Shown here piece by piece: positions 1 to 10,757 of a stretch of DNA of 64,000 nt. A program made the position numbers and the translations under genes. This DNA comes from Hemileia vastatrix. Its lineage: Eukaryota; Basidiomycota; Pucciniomycetes; Pucciniales; Zaghouaniaceae. The notes beneath the pieces are model-generated. The model searched no databases. It saw only the letters and a list, made by a program, of their open reading frames with translations, and had not been told where the DNA came from. Location of the stretch: positions 38,992,797-39,056,796 of the forward strand of contig JASXTE010000004.1 of the NCBI GenBank assembly GCA_030280995.1. Direction: 5' to 3'. Numbering within the stretch: position 1 is the first letter of the stretch; each line of letters begins with the position of its first letter.

Positions 1-970
1 CTTTAATAATATTTCCTCTTTTGATTCTAGATTTAAAGTCCCAACAATCTTGGAAGTGATGACACAGTATTTACTCATACCAGTTATGCAGTACGCCAAG
101 AACAATCTAGCTAACTGGATCCCAGTAGTTGAGGCAATTCAGTTCAGACCACCTCACCCCAGTTTCTTGAACTGATTTCAACTGTCCTGTTAAGGTGCCT
201 GCTTCTTTCCATTGATGTGAGTCAGAAAGTGTATTTTCACATGTCCTTTTTTTTCCTAGACTTATTTTTCTGATCTCTGACCTCTTTATACAGCATCAGG
301 AGAAAAGTTGTGAAGAAGAATTAGAGGCAAAGCCCCCAACTTTATGCATTGCAACAATTTAACCAATTAGTGCAGCCAATCTAGCAGTTACAATTTGTCC
401 ATGTGGAAACTGGTAAATTTTAATTCTAATCCTTCTATCCATTTCAAGAATTTTATCAACCAAAGGTTTCAGGATGTTACTAATTGTCACCATGTCTGGT
501 TGATTAGGTGCCGGAATGATACCTGCAAGAAACGTATACTGACTCTTATCGTGCATTGAAGGAGGGAGGTTTAGACACTGCATTTCCATGACACCAATTG
601 ATACCTGCTTTCCAGAAACTTTATTTCCAAATGGGTTATACCAATCAACAAACCAGGAAAAGACTAAGTGGAGATTATTCTTATTTTTAGCTGGTGTGTC
701 ACTGATTATATTTTCATATGCCTTGGATTGAAGATAATCATAAACTGTCCCATCCATTGAGTCATGCATAGATTTTCCCACTTTTCAATTTCTATCTCAA
801 CATCAGACAATCCAAGGAGCCAACTAAGCCAATTATTGAGATCTTGAGTAACAAAGCAGCTTTTAGGTTGAAATTGGAGGTAGTTTTCTGACACAAACTC
901 AGAAGCTGAGTGTTTCTGGTATAATTGATTTAGAAAATGTTAAAAGGTTATGGCCACATCAGGTTTGCAA
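1..970 (-). pseudogene. CACTA/EnSpm Tnp2-like transposase relic
   Basis: Degenerate transposase read on the minus strand in several frames. In order from the N-terminal side: a WLSWLLGLSDVE segment (894 to about 780), then after a one-base frame change near 780 the Transposase_21-like core with DWYNPFGNK, CLNLPP and LAGIIPAPNQP (781 to 359), then KVGGFAS (about 340), and GVRWSELN, YWDPV and GVLHNWYE (about 165-60). This order matches basidiomycete Tnp2-type CACTA transposases as I know them. At least one frameshift and several stops make it non-functional, and the window edge cuts it. No CACTA ends are visible next to it. The assignment is by motif recognition only. Confidence 0.72.
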
Positions 971-1158
971 AATTATAGTTCAAATTCTGCCATTAATTGA
1001 TGAAAAGCTGCTTCTTATTTAGAATTTTAAAGGAGCTCTTTAGTATATGTCCTTGACCAGCATGCCACCTCATCTGTGAGGTAAGATTTTGAAAGCCCAA
1101 TTTTTGATTGCTTGTCTGGAAATTGATTACCATTTACAAGGAAATGGAGTTTTACCTG

Positions 1159-1407
1159 TCATGTGCACTGATCATCCCAGTGAAATTGCTTTCCCTTGAA
1201 GATGACTTGGATTGAAATCTTTGGGCCTTTGATAAGTGGGGCTAATGTGGCAGGCGGTACCTGTGCTTCAGCTTCAGTGGAATCTAAATCTTCCTCTTTA
1301 GGGCCATAATATGAAGGAATTTTCTCTGCTAAATGTTCTATAACTTGAGCACTCTTCTCTTGCATTGAAGTAAGGAGTTCTGCATTTGGTTGACTTAAGG
1401 GGTTCAT
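1159..1407 (-). pseudogene. gag N-terminal fragment of a Ty3/gypsy element (family gypsy C)
   Basis: An 82-codon frame starting MNPLSQPNAELL 14 bases downstream of a TGGCGCA primer-binding-like site and an LTR on the same strand, which is where a gag start is expected. The fragment is acidic and has no zinc knuckle or other domain. It ends at 1159, and the Tnp2 relic follows, so the rest of the element was deleted or replaced. It is called gag from position, not from recognised sequence. Confidence 0.5.
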
Positions 1408-1420
1408 GATTCTCCTTTAG

Positions 1421-1427
1421 TGCGCCA
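1421..1427 (-). other. primer binding site of the gypsy C LTR
   Basis: Minus strand TGGCGCA directly follows the LTR end. TGG is the usual start of a primer binding site because it pairs with the tRNA CCA tail. The identity of the tRNA was not determined. Confidence 0.5.
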
Positions 1428-1734
1428 GTTATAAGATTGGAAAAAAGTTTATGACTTAAGCGTGAGGTCTATGGCTAGTACTTAGACAGGACTGACTTCT
1501 CTGAGGACAGAAGTGATACTAACTAAGACTGACTATGTTGGGACTACCAAAAGTGAAAGTTACGCCTATGGATACTAAGAAGTAACTGAATTACTATGTA
1601 AGTTTTCTGATGAGGAGAACCCCACAGAACATTCCCCATAAAACCTCCTTATGCAATATCTGTCTCTCACACCTATTACAGTTCATAGTAACCATAGGGC
1701 TCCTCCCATTCATCTCTCAACTTTGATCCTAACA
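1428..1734 (-). repeat. LTR of gypsy C family (isolated 5' copy)
   Basis: On the minus strand it begins TGTTAGGATC and ends TATAAC just before the primer binding site. It aligns by eye with the LTR at 60062-60381: both share GACTGACTATGTTGGGAC, the stretch around GAGTTTTCTGATG and the CTCCTCCC region in the same order. About 307 bp. No second LTR of this copy is in the window. Confidence 0.7.
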
Positions 1735-4700
1735 ATAACCAATGAGTAAAGTTTAGGTTTATTAAACCTTTTTGTAAGTTCCAATAATTTTCATCAAAAG
1801 ATACTGCTTCCATGAGCCAAGACATGGTAGTATCAGCATCAATTACATGAATTGGATTAGAGTCTCAAAATGTCAGTTGTTATGATACAGAACTAACAAA
1901 AGGATTTATGCTTGCACTTTCAACATTTGGTGTTGAAAGATATTGGAGTTGCTGTCATTGTGAATCAGATTTTATATTCTTCCAAAAAAAAGGAGAGGAG
2001 TATTTGGGGATGTTATATATTTTACCTCTTGAGGATTAGTTTGCTTTTATCTAGAAAAGAAGAGAAAAAAGTAATGAAGCATTGACTCTAAAAAAAGAAT
2101 TTCTTATCATTGCACATGCCCAAAATTTAGCCATGAGATAAGACAGCTCAAGATACTCAGTTGAGCTAGCAGGATTAAAAAAAGTGTTCTTCTTTCAGAT
2201 TTGTGATATGAGGTTTCTGGGGGTGACTTTGCATTATGAGTCACACTCTTTCATCAAAAGCCACCTGGTTATGAAGGCCTTCAGGGTGCAGAGATTTCTG
2301 GTTTTTCACTTGAACTTAAATTGGTCTGAGAGGTAGAAGAGTTGAGGTGTTGGTATTCTGACTGAAACTGAGAAGTGAAACAATAAAAAAAGGTGAGAAA
2401 AATGTTTAGAGAAAAAAAGACATACTTTCTACTAAACTTCATTGCATGTCTTGGATCCATGTGATTAAAGGTAACATGAATTTTTCAAATTTGTTTTTCT
2501 GCCTGCGAAAATTGTTTAATGATAAATTTTTGGATACAACTTCCCTCCTGAATTTTCTGAGAATCAACCACCATGAGGTATTGCCACATTCCATGTGAAA
2601 GTTCCTTTCAGGCTGAGGTTAAGTACAGAGACATGAACTAGCTTGAATTGTCAGTTTTCTAGAATATTTTAATGGTCCTATATGAATATTGTAGTACAAA
2701 TCCAATAAGTATTAAAATATAACTCAATATAAGGGTCTCAGTAATTTTAATCTCACTAAATACAAATGGGTTACAATGTTATAGTTGGTAGAAAAATAGA
2801 TGTAATAATTCAGATACTATTCAAAGACTTTATAAGTGCTATTGATATGTATTGTAATTGTATTGGTTATATATTTGAATTGTAATGATAAAGAATGTAG
2901 AAAAAAAGACCAAAAACCCCCTCCTTTTATACACAATAACTTCCGCAATGAACCCCTTGATTTAACAGCTCTATACACAATTAATGATGCCTCATTCCAA
3001 CTAATAGACATATCCAACAACATAAAGAGCGACCAGTAACATAATTAGAATGATATCACCTCCTGAAATCCTGTAGTAATAGGGATAATCCATCAAAACT
3101 AAAGAATAAGCAAAAAAGAGAGTATATGCATGTAATACATTTAAAATAAAAGACTAAAAGGGAAAATTAAACCTAAGTATTACTCCATATTAAGGGGGAT
3201 TAACAGTAGAAATTATGGGGCTAATCATGACATTATACTATGTGAAATCCCCATTCAAAAATAACCAAAATTGACTGAGAAACCACTTAAACCCCCCAAA
3301 AAGGGTGTGAGATGTGGGGTAACTACATGCAGTCCTTGGCAGGCGCTTGAACGGGTAAATTCTTGACTAATTTATGCAAATTTAAGCATGGTAGTGAATT
3401 AAAGTGCCAATCTTAAGGTTATTAATGAAATTAGTGCATATAATAAGGGTCAATGCACTTGTAATTAAACTAGGACACTAAATAAGCGCCTGTTGCCTAT
3501 TTTAGTGTGTTTCTTCACAGTGGGTGTAGAATGTGGGGTAATTATAGTGTGAAAAAGCTAACTTTGCTAAATATGAATCTATTCAAATGGGAAAAATGCA
3601 GGCAGTATGTGGCCAGTACACAGAAGCCATTTCTGGCATAAAAAACACCAAAATTGAAAAGTGTTATTTTTATGCATTTGCGTAGCCAAATCAATAGCCC
3701 TAATTAAGAAAAATTGATCTGTTAAAGAGCATTTTTAATATTATTAAATTTATAGTGCATATAGTCAACTTTAAGTGATTTAAAGGGCATTTCTTGTTTT
3801 TCACATAAAACAATGAAAACAACAGCTTTAAGTCTACTTAAAAATTATGTAGCCTTATATTTAAGGTTCTTAAGATTACCCTAACATATTCCAACTTACT
3901 ATTAAGTACATAAGACTTATAAAAGGTGGATATATGTGTGTATATAAGGTGTTATAATGGCATATTTTGTATTTTATCATAAATTTACTTATGTATACTA
4001 TTTGTGTACTCTAATTTATTGCTCCCATGTATAGTACATGTGTTTAACATAACTTATAAGTACTTTTTACTTAGTCCTGGGGATATCCAGGCTGACAGTT
4101 CCTTTGATGTTTTCAGAACTCAAAATATCACCCATTTTTTCATTTTCCTGATTGTTTATAAGATTAATGACTTTTTCCATTAAATCATCCAGCTTGGTAT
4201 TTTGAAACATCCCAAATGATAAGTAGCTTATCAGTTTGAGAAAAAATTGGTCCAATGTTGGTAGCCCTTTAAGATCATTTCTTACCATTATTGATATCCC
4301 CCTTTTCCATATAAAACTTGAATATGATATGGATGAAAACTTAAATTTGAGAAGACATTTCACTGTTATCATCTTAATTAAAGCTTGGGAAGTGAGGCAA
4401 GTAGTTTCTTGACTGAGTATCCTCATATTCAGAGTGACTTTAAATTTGAGGGATGGAGCCATAAAAAGGTGAGCCTATGGCTGTGCTAAATACATGTGAC
4501 AGAGCTATAAGGGTGTCTGAAGGAGAGGTAGACACAATATGTAAGCTTGAAATTTGAGGCTAATTGTAAACTGGATGTTTTTTCATATATGAAGAAAGAA
4601 ACAAAATTCTACCAAAAGTAATTCAGGCTTTAATAAATAAATTAAATCAAGTAAATGAATGCATACTCATCAAGACTTAAATTGATATAATTAGAAGGTG

Positions 4701-4897
4701 TATGAAAGGTTGTGCTGATATGGGATGAGGGAGAAACACCCATTGTTAAATATTTAGGGGTTGATGTACAAGAAATGGTAGGATTGAAAGATGGTTAATA
4801 GAGGGAGAATTCAGAATGTTAAGGAGTTGAGAAGGATAAAACAATAAAAAAAAGATTAACAATACAAAACCAAAAATAAAATAAAAAGAATTATATA
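1735..4897. other. AT-rich stretch without recognised genes
   Basis: No frame gives a recognisable family. The longest open frame is a 131-codon one on the minus strand (4067-4462), with no motif I know and no homologue elsewhere in the window. The first few hundred bases after the LTR may be further decayed transposon sequence (a minus-strand frame around 1790-1960 looks weakly protein-like). I see nothing else to support. Confidence 0.4.
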
Positions 4898-5190
4898 CAC
4901 CACACAATATGGGGGACGGACTTGTTAGCAAGTCCACAACCTTGGACTCAAATTCACCACAGATTGAACACACATTGAGCTATTGACAAAGGAACCATAC
5001 AATCAGGGATGAAAACCACTCAGCAGAACAGTTTTAGGTGGGTGTTCAAGTAGAGTTCAGTCTGAGTTCAGTCTGAGTTCAGTCTGAGTTCAGTCTGAGT
5101 TCAGTCTGAGTTCAGTCTGAGTTCCATCTGAGTTCTTTCTGAGCTCAGTTGGGGACTTGCTAGCAAGTCCACCCCCTATATTGCATAGTG
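4898..5190 (-). mobile_element. CACTA miniature element, copy 1
   Basis: 293-bp non-coding element flanked by ATA at 4895-4897 and ATA at 5191-5193 (3-bp target duplication, typical for CACTA). Plus strand starts CACCACACAATATGGGGG and ends CCCCCTATATTGCATAGTG. Just inside each end is the palindrome GGACTTG(C/T)TAGCAAGTCC (4918-4935 and 5153-5170). The middle matches copies at 22887-23114 and 58016-58220 but in the opposite orientation. It also carries an expanded 11-bp tandem repeat. It has no coding capacity, so a transposase must have acted in trans. Confidence 0.85.
5053..5130. repeat. 11-bp tandem repeat GAGTTCAGTCT
   Basis: About seven near-perfect units in tandem inside the CACTA miniature element. 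Single copies of the same motif (reverse complement AGACTGAACTC and variants) occur near the ends of the other CACTA copies at 16036, 22887 and 27267. This fits the subterminal transposase-binding repeats known for CACTA elements. Confidence 0.85.
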
Positions 5191-5193
5191 ATA

Positions 5194-6765
5194 CTTGATG
5201 GAAAATTTGAGAATGGAAAGACTAAAATTTGATCAATTTTTTCAGATTGTGTAATGAGTACCTGTATAGAATATAAAAAATAAAAGCAAATAAAAATTTA
5301 ACCAAGGTATAAAAATTAAAAAAATAAAAGAAATAAAGAAATGAAACAAGAAAATAATAAATGAAGAAATTGGAAAGAGGGAGAAGGGAAAAATCAAAAA
5401 AGGGGGGAGTTCTTGGGGTAGGAAGGTGGTCTGGTTGAGGAAGAGCTGCTTGGATAATTCTCAGTTAAGAGTCAGCTGGATGGAAGGATTTGCAGCTAAT
5501 TGTGGTTAATGGCCCAAAGCAAGTTAGAAAATCCTGACTTTTGACAAACCATTTTGGTTATAGCTGTATCCAAGATAAACACCCTTTAGAAATATACTTC
5601 CCAGTTTAACGTTCCCATAAAACCAATTACAAAATTTAAACAGTTTAAATCTAATCATAACCTTTACTCTCTCTTTAAAATCACACACACACACCATTAT
5701 ATATATATATAGTAAATAAATAAAGATAAACTTCAAACCCCTTTGTCAACCATACATAATTTATTACCAACACTATATGTCACTACCATCTGTCTAAGAA
5801 AAAAATAAAAAGTCATTGGTAGTATAGAAATAAATAAATAACTAAACAGAGAGGGACTAAGTTATTATTATCAATATATATTATGCTTTCTATTTTTAAA
5901 TTGACTATGATGGGTAATTCAACATTTCAAGTTTACCCTCTTAGCAAATCTCCAGCCATTTTAGTATATATTCAGTAGCTATATGCATTTTACTGGCACC
6001 ATTTGTTAATTAATTGCTTTATTCATCAGCTATAGGCAAATTATTTAAATAAACACACTGTAGAAAGACTCTTACAGTTGCACTGCTGTAAGCAGAATCC
6101 AAGGGAGTTGGATAAATCTAAAAAAACCCTGTAACTTTAAGATAAAAAATGGGTGTTCAATTAACTAAGCTTAAAGTTCTACTTTATGAGAAAAAGACTT
6201 TTTAATGATTTAGATTTGTTGAATTTGGGAGGATATGGACCTGCTCAAAATAAAATAAAACTGAAATTCAACAAAAAGTAACACCAGAGAAAAGCTACTC
6301 AAAAGAGAGTACTTAATATTTTTATATTATATGAATTTTATAAAGAAAGTATTAAATTTGAGTCACCAAGGATAAGAACTATCCAATACTACCCCATATT
6401 TTGATATTTATATAAGGTATTGTTGGGTTATGTTAAATATAGTTATATTATGAAAAAGACCCTTATACTTGAAATTCATAAGTCAAAAATATGTAAAGTA
6501 CTGAGCCATTCTCTTCTTTCTATGATTCTACTCCTCTAGAACTTCCTAAAAATACCCTACATGCATATATTCTAAAATAATTCAGTGATATAGTAGGCAT
6601 AATCAATTTAATAACTAAAGTTTGCCACACTGACCAAAATTTCACATTGTGGGTGAATTTTGCCACAATGAGCTCTTTTTTCCACATTGACAGAATTTTT
6701 CCACTACACTTTGCTTTAGCACCAGAAAATTACCAGAGAGCATCAGAGTACTGGAGCACTGCAGC
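5194..6765. other. AT-rich stretch with microsatellites
   Basis: No gene recognised. A short (CA)n followed by a (TA)n tract lies at about 5682-5711. The end of this stretch (6766-6770, CATTC) is the target duplication of gypsy A. Confidence 0.5.
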
Positions 6766-6770
6766 CATTC

Positions 6771-7890
6771 TGTTGGTCAATCGTCTAGAAGAAGGTAAGG
6801 AGAGGGGGAGAAATGGAGGAGGACAAGGAGAAAAATAAAAGAAATAAAATATAAAAGATTATTTAGTTTATTTAAAGGAAAGCAACAATGAGTAACTTGA
6901 GAGATGACACAAAATGAGGTTTTATTAATAATAATATTATTTCAAGTAAGGGTTCTGCGCGGCAAGCACTGTAATTACTATCAGACCTAATGCAACCTTT
7001 AATTTGTTATATAAAATTTAAATTAGATTTGTAATACTAATAAAAATAATAATAAACCGGTTATAATAAAATATGTTAAATTGTGGAGTGTATAGTAAGT
7101 GATGAGGCTACAGGGGATTATCCAAGGCTCTTTTATAGGCAATGGGTCCTCTGAGGCGCCACTATATTTGTAAATACAAGAATTATAATAGGATGAAACA
7201 AGAATATAAAAGAATAAGTGAAACATAACAATGTAGAGAAAAATATGAAACAATTAATTAAAAAACCCAATTAAGAATCCAATTTTCCCACAATTAATTC
7301 CCAAATCAGTAAGTAAAAATAGTGAATAACTAAACAAGACTGGGACATAGGAACTATGAGAAAAATAATTCAAAACAGATGGTACAGTCTGATTTAAGGA
7401 TTTTTAAGTGAAACAAAAAATATTTTGACACAACAAAATATGTAATTAATTTCAATTTAGTATTAATTAATTTTTTCCTGACACAATTAAGGGTCAAAAT
7501 AAGCGTCATTAATTATTGTTTAATACTATATGAAAAATGTTATTTAATATATAAATATAAATAAATAATTTAATGATATTATAAGTCAATTTTACACTTA
7601 TAATTATAATATATGTTTTTAATTAATTAAATATAAATTTATAATTATTAAATACATAAAAATGCGCCATTATTTGTAGAATATAAAATATATTATGTTT
7701 AATTTAAATGTATAAAAATTTATATAAACAATAAAATTAAAATAACACTTATGTGTAATAAGATACTTATATAATTTTATTATGCAATAAAATATTAATT
7801 TATATACCTTAAATACAATTCTTACGCCCTCTTTCAGGTCCTATAAGTTAACATATCATTTACTGGGCTCCTGGTATAGCCTGGCTGACA
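6771..7890 (-). repeat. 3' LTR of gypsy A
   Basis: 1120 bp. It differs from the 5' LTR by roughly two dozen substitutions seen by eye and one 13-bp insertion (near 7260), so the element is moderately young. It contains the TATA-like box described separately and a CCTATAAGTTAACATATC segment shared with the other LTR. Confidence 0.93.
7131..7138 (-). promoter_or_regulatory. TATA box in gypsy A 3' LTR
   Basis: CTATAAAA on the minus strand inside a segment (GGCGCCTCAGAGG upstream, CCCCTGTAGCCTCATCACT downstream) that is also conserved in the LTRs of gypsy B, where the box reads TATATAAG or TATATAAAAG. Conservation across two families supports a core promoter. Confidence 0.6.
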
Positions 7891-7901
7891 CTCCCTTACT
7901 C
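7891..7901 (-). other. polypurine tract of gypsy A
   Basis: GAGTAAGGGAG on the minus strand lies directly before the 3' LTR. Gypsy B has GAGTGAGGGAG at the same place. This is the expected primer site for plus-strand DNA synthesis. Confidence 0.75.
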
Positions 7902-8007
7902 TAAAAAAACAATAAAAAAAATGCTAAGATTTTTTCTTTTTGTATTTTTTCAACAGAGTAGGCAGATTTGAAATCTCCTTGCCTGGTATCCATGCATCAT
8001 GTTCATA

Positions 8008-10755
8008 TTATTTGTTCTTATATATCAATAAATATTCAATACCTCTTTCAGAAGTGATAATTCTATCATTGAGAATTTTATCAATTTCTGCTGTTTCTGT
8101 GACTTCCTGAAGGTTTTTCTTAGGTCTTCCCCTTCTTTTGGGAAATAAGTCACTGTTGGAAGTATAAGGCTTAAGCAAAGAAATGGGAAAAACAGGATGC
8201 TTCCTATCATATGGAGAATACAATACAACTTCCACTGCATTATCACCAACCATTCTTTTAACAACAAATGGTCCTACAAAAGGATCTTTTAATTTGTGGT
8301 TACCTTGTAAATTGAAATGGACAGTAGAGATCAACACTTCATCACCCTTGTTAAATGTGTATTCTTTATGGGATTTATCCCATCTTTTCTTTTCATATTC
8401 AAATGCTTTATCAATACAGCTCTGAGCATGTTTTCTGCATAGCTGTTGCATTTGCATGAAAGATTTTACACCAGGGTGTAGTTCCAACTTAGGTAATTTA
8501 CTATTGAGAATCTGAGCAGGAGTATGTGGGACATAACCTAACCAAAGCTCAAAAGGCTTTTTCTCAGTGACAGAATGAACAGTGCTATTATATGAAAATT
8601 CAAGACCAGGCAATAGAGTGACCCAATCATGAGTAAATCTGTCATTGTCTTTATATTCTAAACCAAAGGCACAATAACTTCTAATCATATCTTCCAGAGT
8701 TTGAATCATTCTCTCAGCTAGACCATCAGTCTGAGGATGGTGAGATGTAGACAATTTTAACTCACAGCCACAAATATCCATCAAAGAGGTCCAAAATTCA
8801 GAAGTAAATTTAGGATCCCTATCAGAGATAATGGCTTTTGGAAAACCAATAATATTAAACATGTAAGACCACCATAAGAAAGCTAATTCTTTGGTGGATA
8901 CATCTTTGTGGGTTGGAATAAATTTGCACATTTTTGTGAATCTATCTACTATTACCCAACAAGAGTTAAAGCTGTCTTTACCTGCAACAGGAAGACCAGT
9001 GACAAAATAAATATTAATGATTTTCCAGGGAGCATTAGGTGCTTCAATATGTTGTAATAACCCTGCTCTCTTACCTGTCAACCTTTTAGATTTTTGGCAG
9101 GAACCACAAGATTCAACATATAATTTTGTGTCTTCAGACATATTAGCCCACCATGCATTGTTTTTGATTCTAATCAATGTTTTTTCAAGATCAAAATGAC
9201 CAGCTAATATGTCATCATGACAAAGTTTGAGGATAGTTTCTTTCATAGAAGGAGGAATTACAATTATATTAGTAAGCTTTCTTCTATAATAAATATAACC
9301 ATCTTCAATAGAAAACTTTCCTTTACTCAAAGCATTTTGATACTTTGCAGGAAGAGTTTTTATTAATGCTTGAATTGAAGCATTCTTAGGATCATTTAAG
9401 ATAGTAACCAATTTATTTAAATCAGAATCCTTCTCATATGAATCCAGTATTAATTGAAATAACTCTTCTTCCATATCCACTACAAATATACCATCGATAT
9501 GAACAGTATCATCTTCAGGTACATAAGCAGGATTTGAGTCATTATTTGGAAGAGGCAATCTGGAGAGCATATCAACATTGGAGTGAACATTTCCAGCCCT
9601 ATGGATAATTGTCATCTGTCCTCTGTATTCTTGAACAGCAAGTTGCCACCTGAACATATGTCTGTTAGGTGTCTTCAGGTTTAAGAGGGACTTCACAGCA
9701 CTACAGTCAGTTACCAATTCAAATTTTTGGTCATCTAGATAGTAATGAAGTTTCTCAAGAGCCCAAACAGCTGCTAAGCACTCTAATTGAGTGACACCAT
9801 AGTTCAATTCACTATTTCTCAAGGTTCTTGAAATATAACAAATTACAACCTCTGAGGATTTATCATTAATAATTTGTTTCTGGTGAAGGGCAGCACCCAG
9901 ACCAATAAAGCTAGCATCTGTATCCAGGAAAAATGGCTTGTTAAAATCTGGAAGAGCCAATATAGGGGCTGTCATTAAGCAACTTTTTAATGTATAAAAA
10001 GCTTTTTGACAGTCATTTTTCCAGAGAAAAGCAAAATCTTTTCTGGTCAGTTTTATAAGAGGCAAGGCTATGACCTGATAATTTTTAATATATTGTCTAT
10101 AATAGCCACACATACCCAAAAAACTTTGGATTTCTCTTACAGAAGTTGGTGCTTTCACAATTTGAATGGCAGCAACTTTGTTTTGGTCTACATAAATTTG
10201 TAAGCCTGACACAACATGGCCAAGGACTTTCAAAGATTGAAAACCAAATTTACACTTTTTTAAGGATAAGGTCATATTGATTTCATCCATTTTTTGGAAA
10301 ACTCTATTCAAGTGAATCACATGTTCATCAAAAGTTTTAGAAAAAACAATGATGTCATCAATATAAACCATGATCCATCCTTCAATTATTTCTTGATGGA
10401 AAGTGTTATCCATGACTTTTTGGAAAACTGAAGGAGCATTTTTAGGGCCAAATGGCATCCTAACATACTTATATATTCCCATATGAGTAGCAATAAGCAA
10501 AAAGTTTTGAGAATTTTTCTCAACTGGAACTTGATGATAACCTTTATTACCATCCAGACAACTAATAAATTTTGCACCTTGCAAGGTAGCATGTATTGAA
10601 TTAATTCTGGGTAAAGGATAGATATCATCAACAGTATAAGTGTTCAAAGCTCTGTAATCTCCACATAATCTAGCCTTATCTTTTTCATAAGAAATTAAGA
10701 CTGGGGAGATGACACAATATTTGGGGGTGACATCTACTTTCTCAATGATATTCAT
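8008..10755 (-). CDS. gypsy A Pol: reverse transcriptase, RNase H, integrase, truncated chromodomain
   Basis: 915-codon open frame. Reverse transcriptase lies at about residues 15-170 with the YIDD box (MVYIDDIIVFS) and the MPFG box. RNase H has DTDASF, QLECLAA and TDCSAVKS. The integrase has an HHCC zinc finger (H...H...CGSCQ), then the core with SDRDPKF and QTDGLAER. The first integrase Asp, expected before F in the VTGLP segment, is Tyr (INIYFVTGLP), so strand transfer should be lost. The C-terminus enters a chromodomain (EYLLIYKNK) but stops there. Gypsy B continues through DAWIPGKEIS, so the stop is secondary. The true frame is not a separate gene: it was once fused to the upstream protease, and the break near 10826 is one missing A. 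The start at 10755 is simply the first Met after the break. Confidence 0.9.
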   Translation of the reverse strand: MNIIEKVDVTPKYCVISPVLISYEKDKARLCGDYRALNTYTVDDIYPLPRINSIHATLQGAKFISCLDGNKGYHQVPVEKNSQNFLLIATHMGIYKYVRMPFGPKNAPSVFQKVMDNTFHQEIIEGWIMVYIDDIIVFSKTFDEHVIHLNRVFQKMDEINMTLSLKKCKFGFQSLKVLGHVVSGLQIYVDQNKVAAIQIVKAPTSVREIQSFLGMCGYYRQYIKNYQVIALPLIKLTRKDFAFLWKNDCQKAFYTLKSCLMTAPILALPDFNKPFFLDTDASFIGLGAALHQKQIINDKSSEVVICYISRTLRNSELNYGVTQLECLAAVWALEKLHYYLDDQKFELVTDCSAVKSLLNLKTPNRHMFRWQLAVQEYRGQMTIIHRAGNVHSNVDMLSRLPLPNNDSNPAYVPEDDTVHIDGIFVVDMEEELFQLILDSYEKDSDLNKLVTILNDPKNASIQALIKTLPAKYQNALSKGKFSIEDGYIYYRRKLTNIIVIPPSMKETILKLCHDDILAGHFDLEKTLIRIKNNAWWANMSEDTKLYVESCGSCQKSKRLTGKRAGLLQHIEAPNAPWKIINIYFVTGLPVAGKDSFNSCWVIVDRFTKMCKFIPTHKDVSTKELAFLWWSYMFNIIGFPKAIISDRDPKFTSEFWTSLMDICGCELKLSTSHHPQTDGLAERMIQTLEDMIRSYCAFGLEYKDNDRFTHDWVTLLPGLEFSYNSTVHSVTEKKPFELWLGYVPHTPAQILNSKLPKLELHPGVKSFMQMQQLCRKHAQSCIDKAFEYEKKRWDKSHKEYTFNKGDEVLISTVHFNLQGNHKLKDPFVGPFVVKRMVGDNAVEVVLYSPYDRKHPVFPISLLKPYTSNSDLFPKRRGRPKKNLQEVTETAEIDKILNDRIITSERGIEYLLIYKNK

Positions 10756-10757
10756 TT

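Noticed and set aside
4067..4462. 131-codon open frame on minus as a possible host gene
   Set aside because: No recognisable motif, no splice pattern and no similarity to other parts of the window. Frames of this length occur by chance in such sequence.
5053..5130. CRISPR-like regularity
   Set aside because: Direct 11-bp tandem units without spacers, inside a CACTA miniature element of a eukaryote.
7023..7253. 76-codon frames in both gypsy A LTRs (also 19021-19251)
   Set aside because: They lie across the promoter part of the LTR and are hydrophobic only because of AT composition. Same length because the LTRs are copies.
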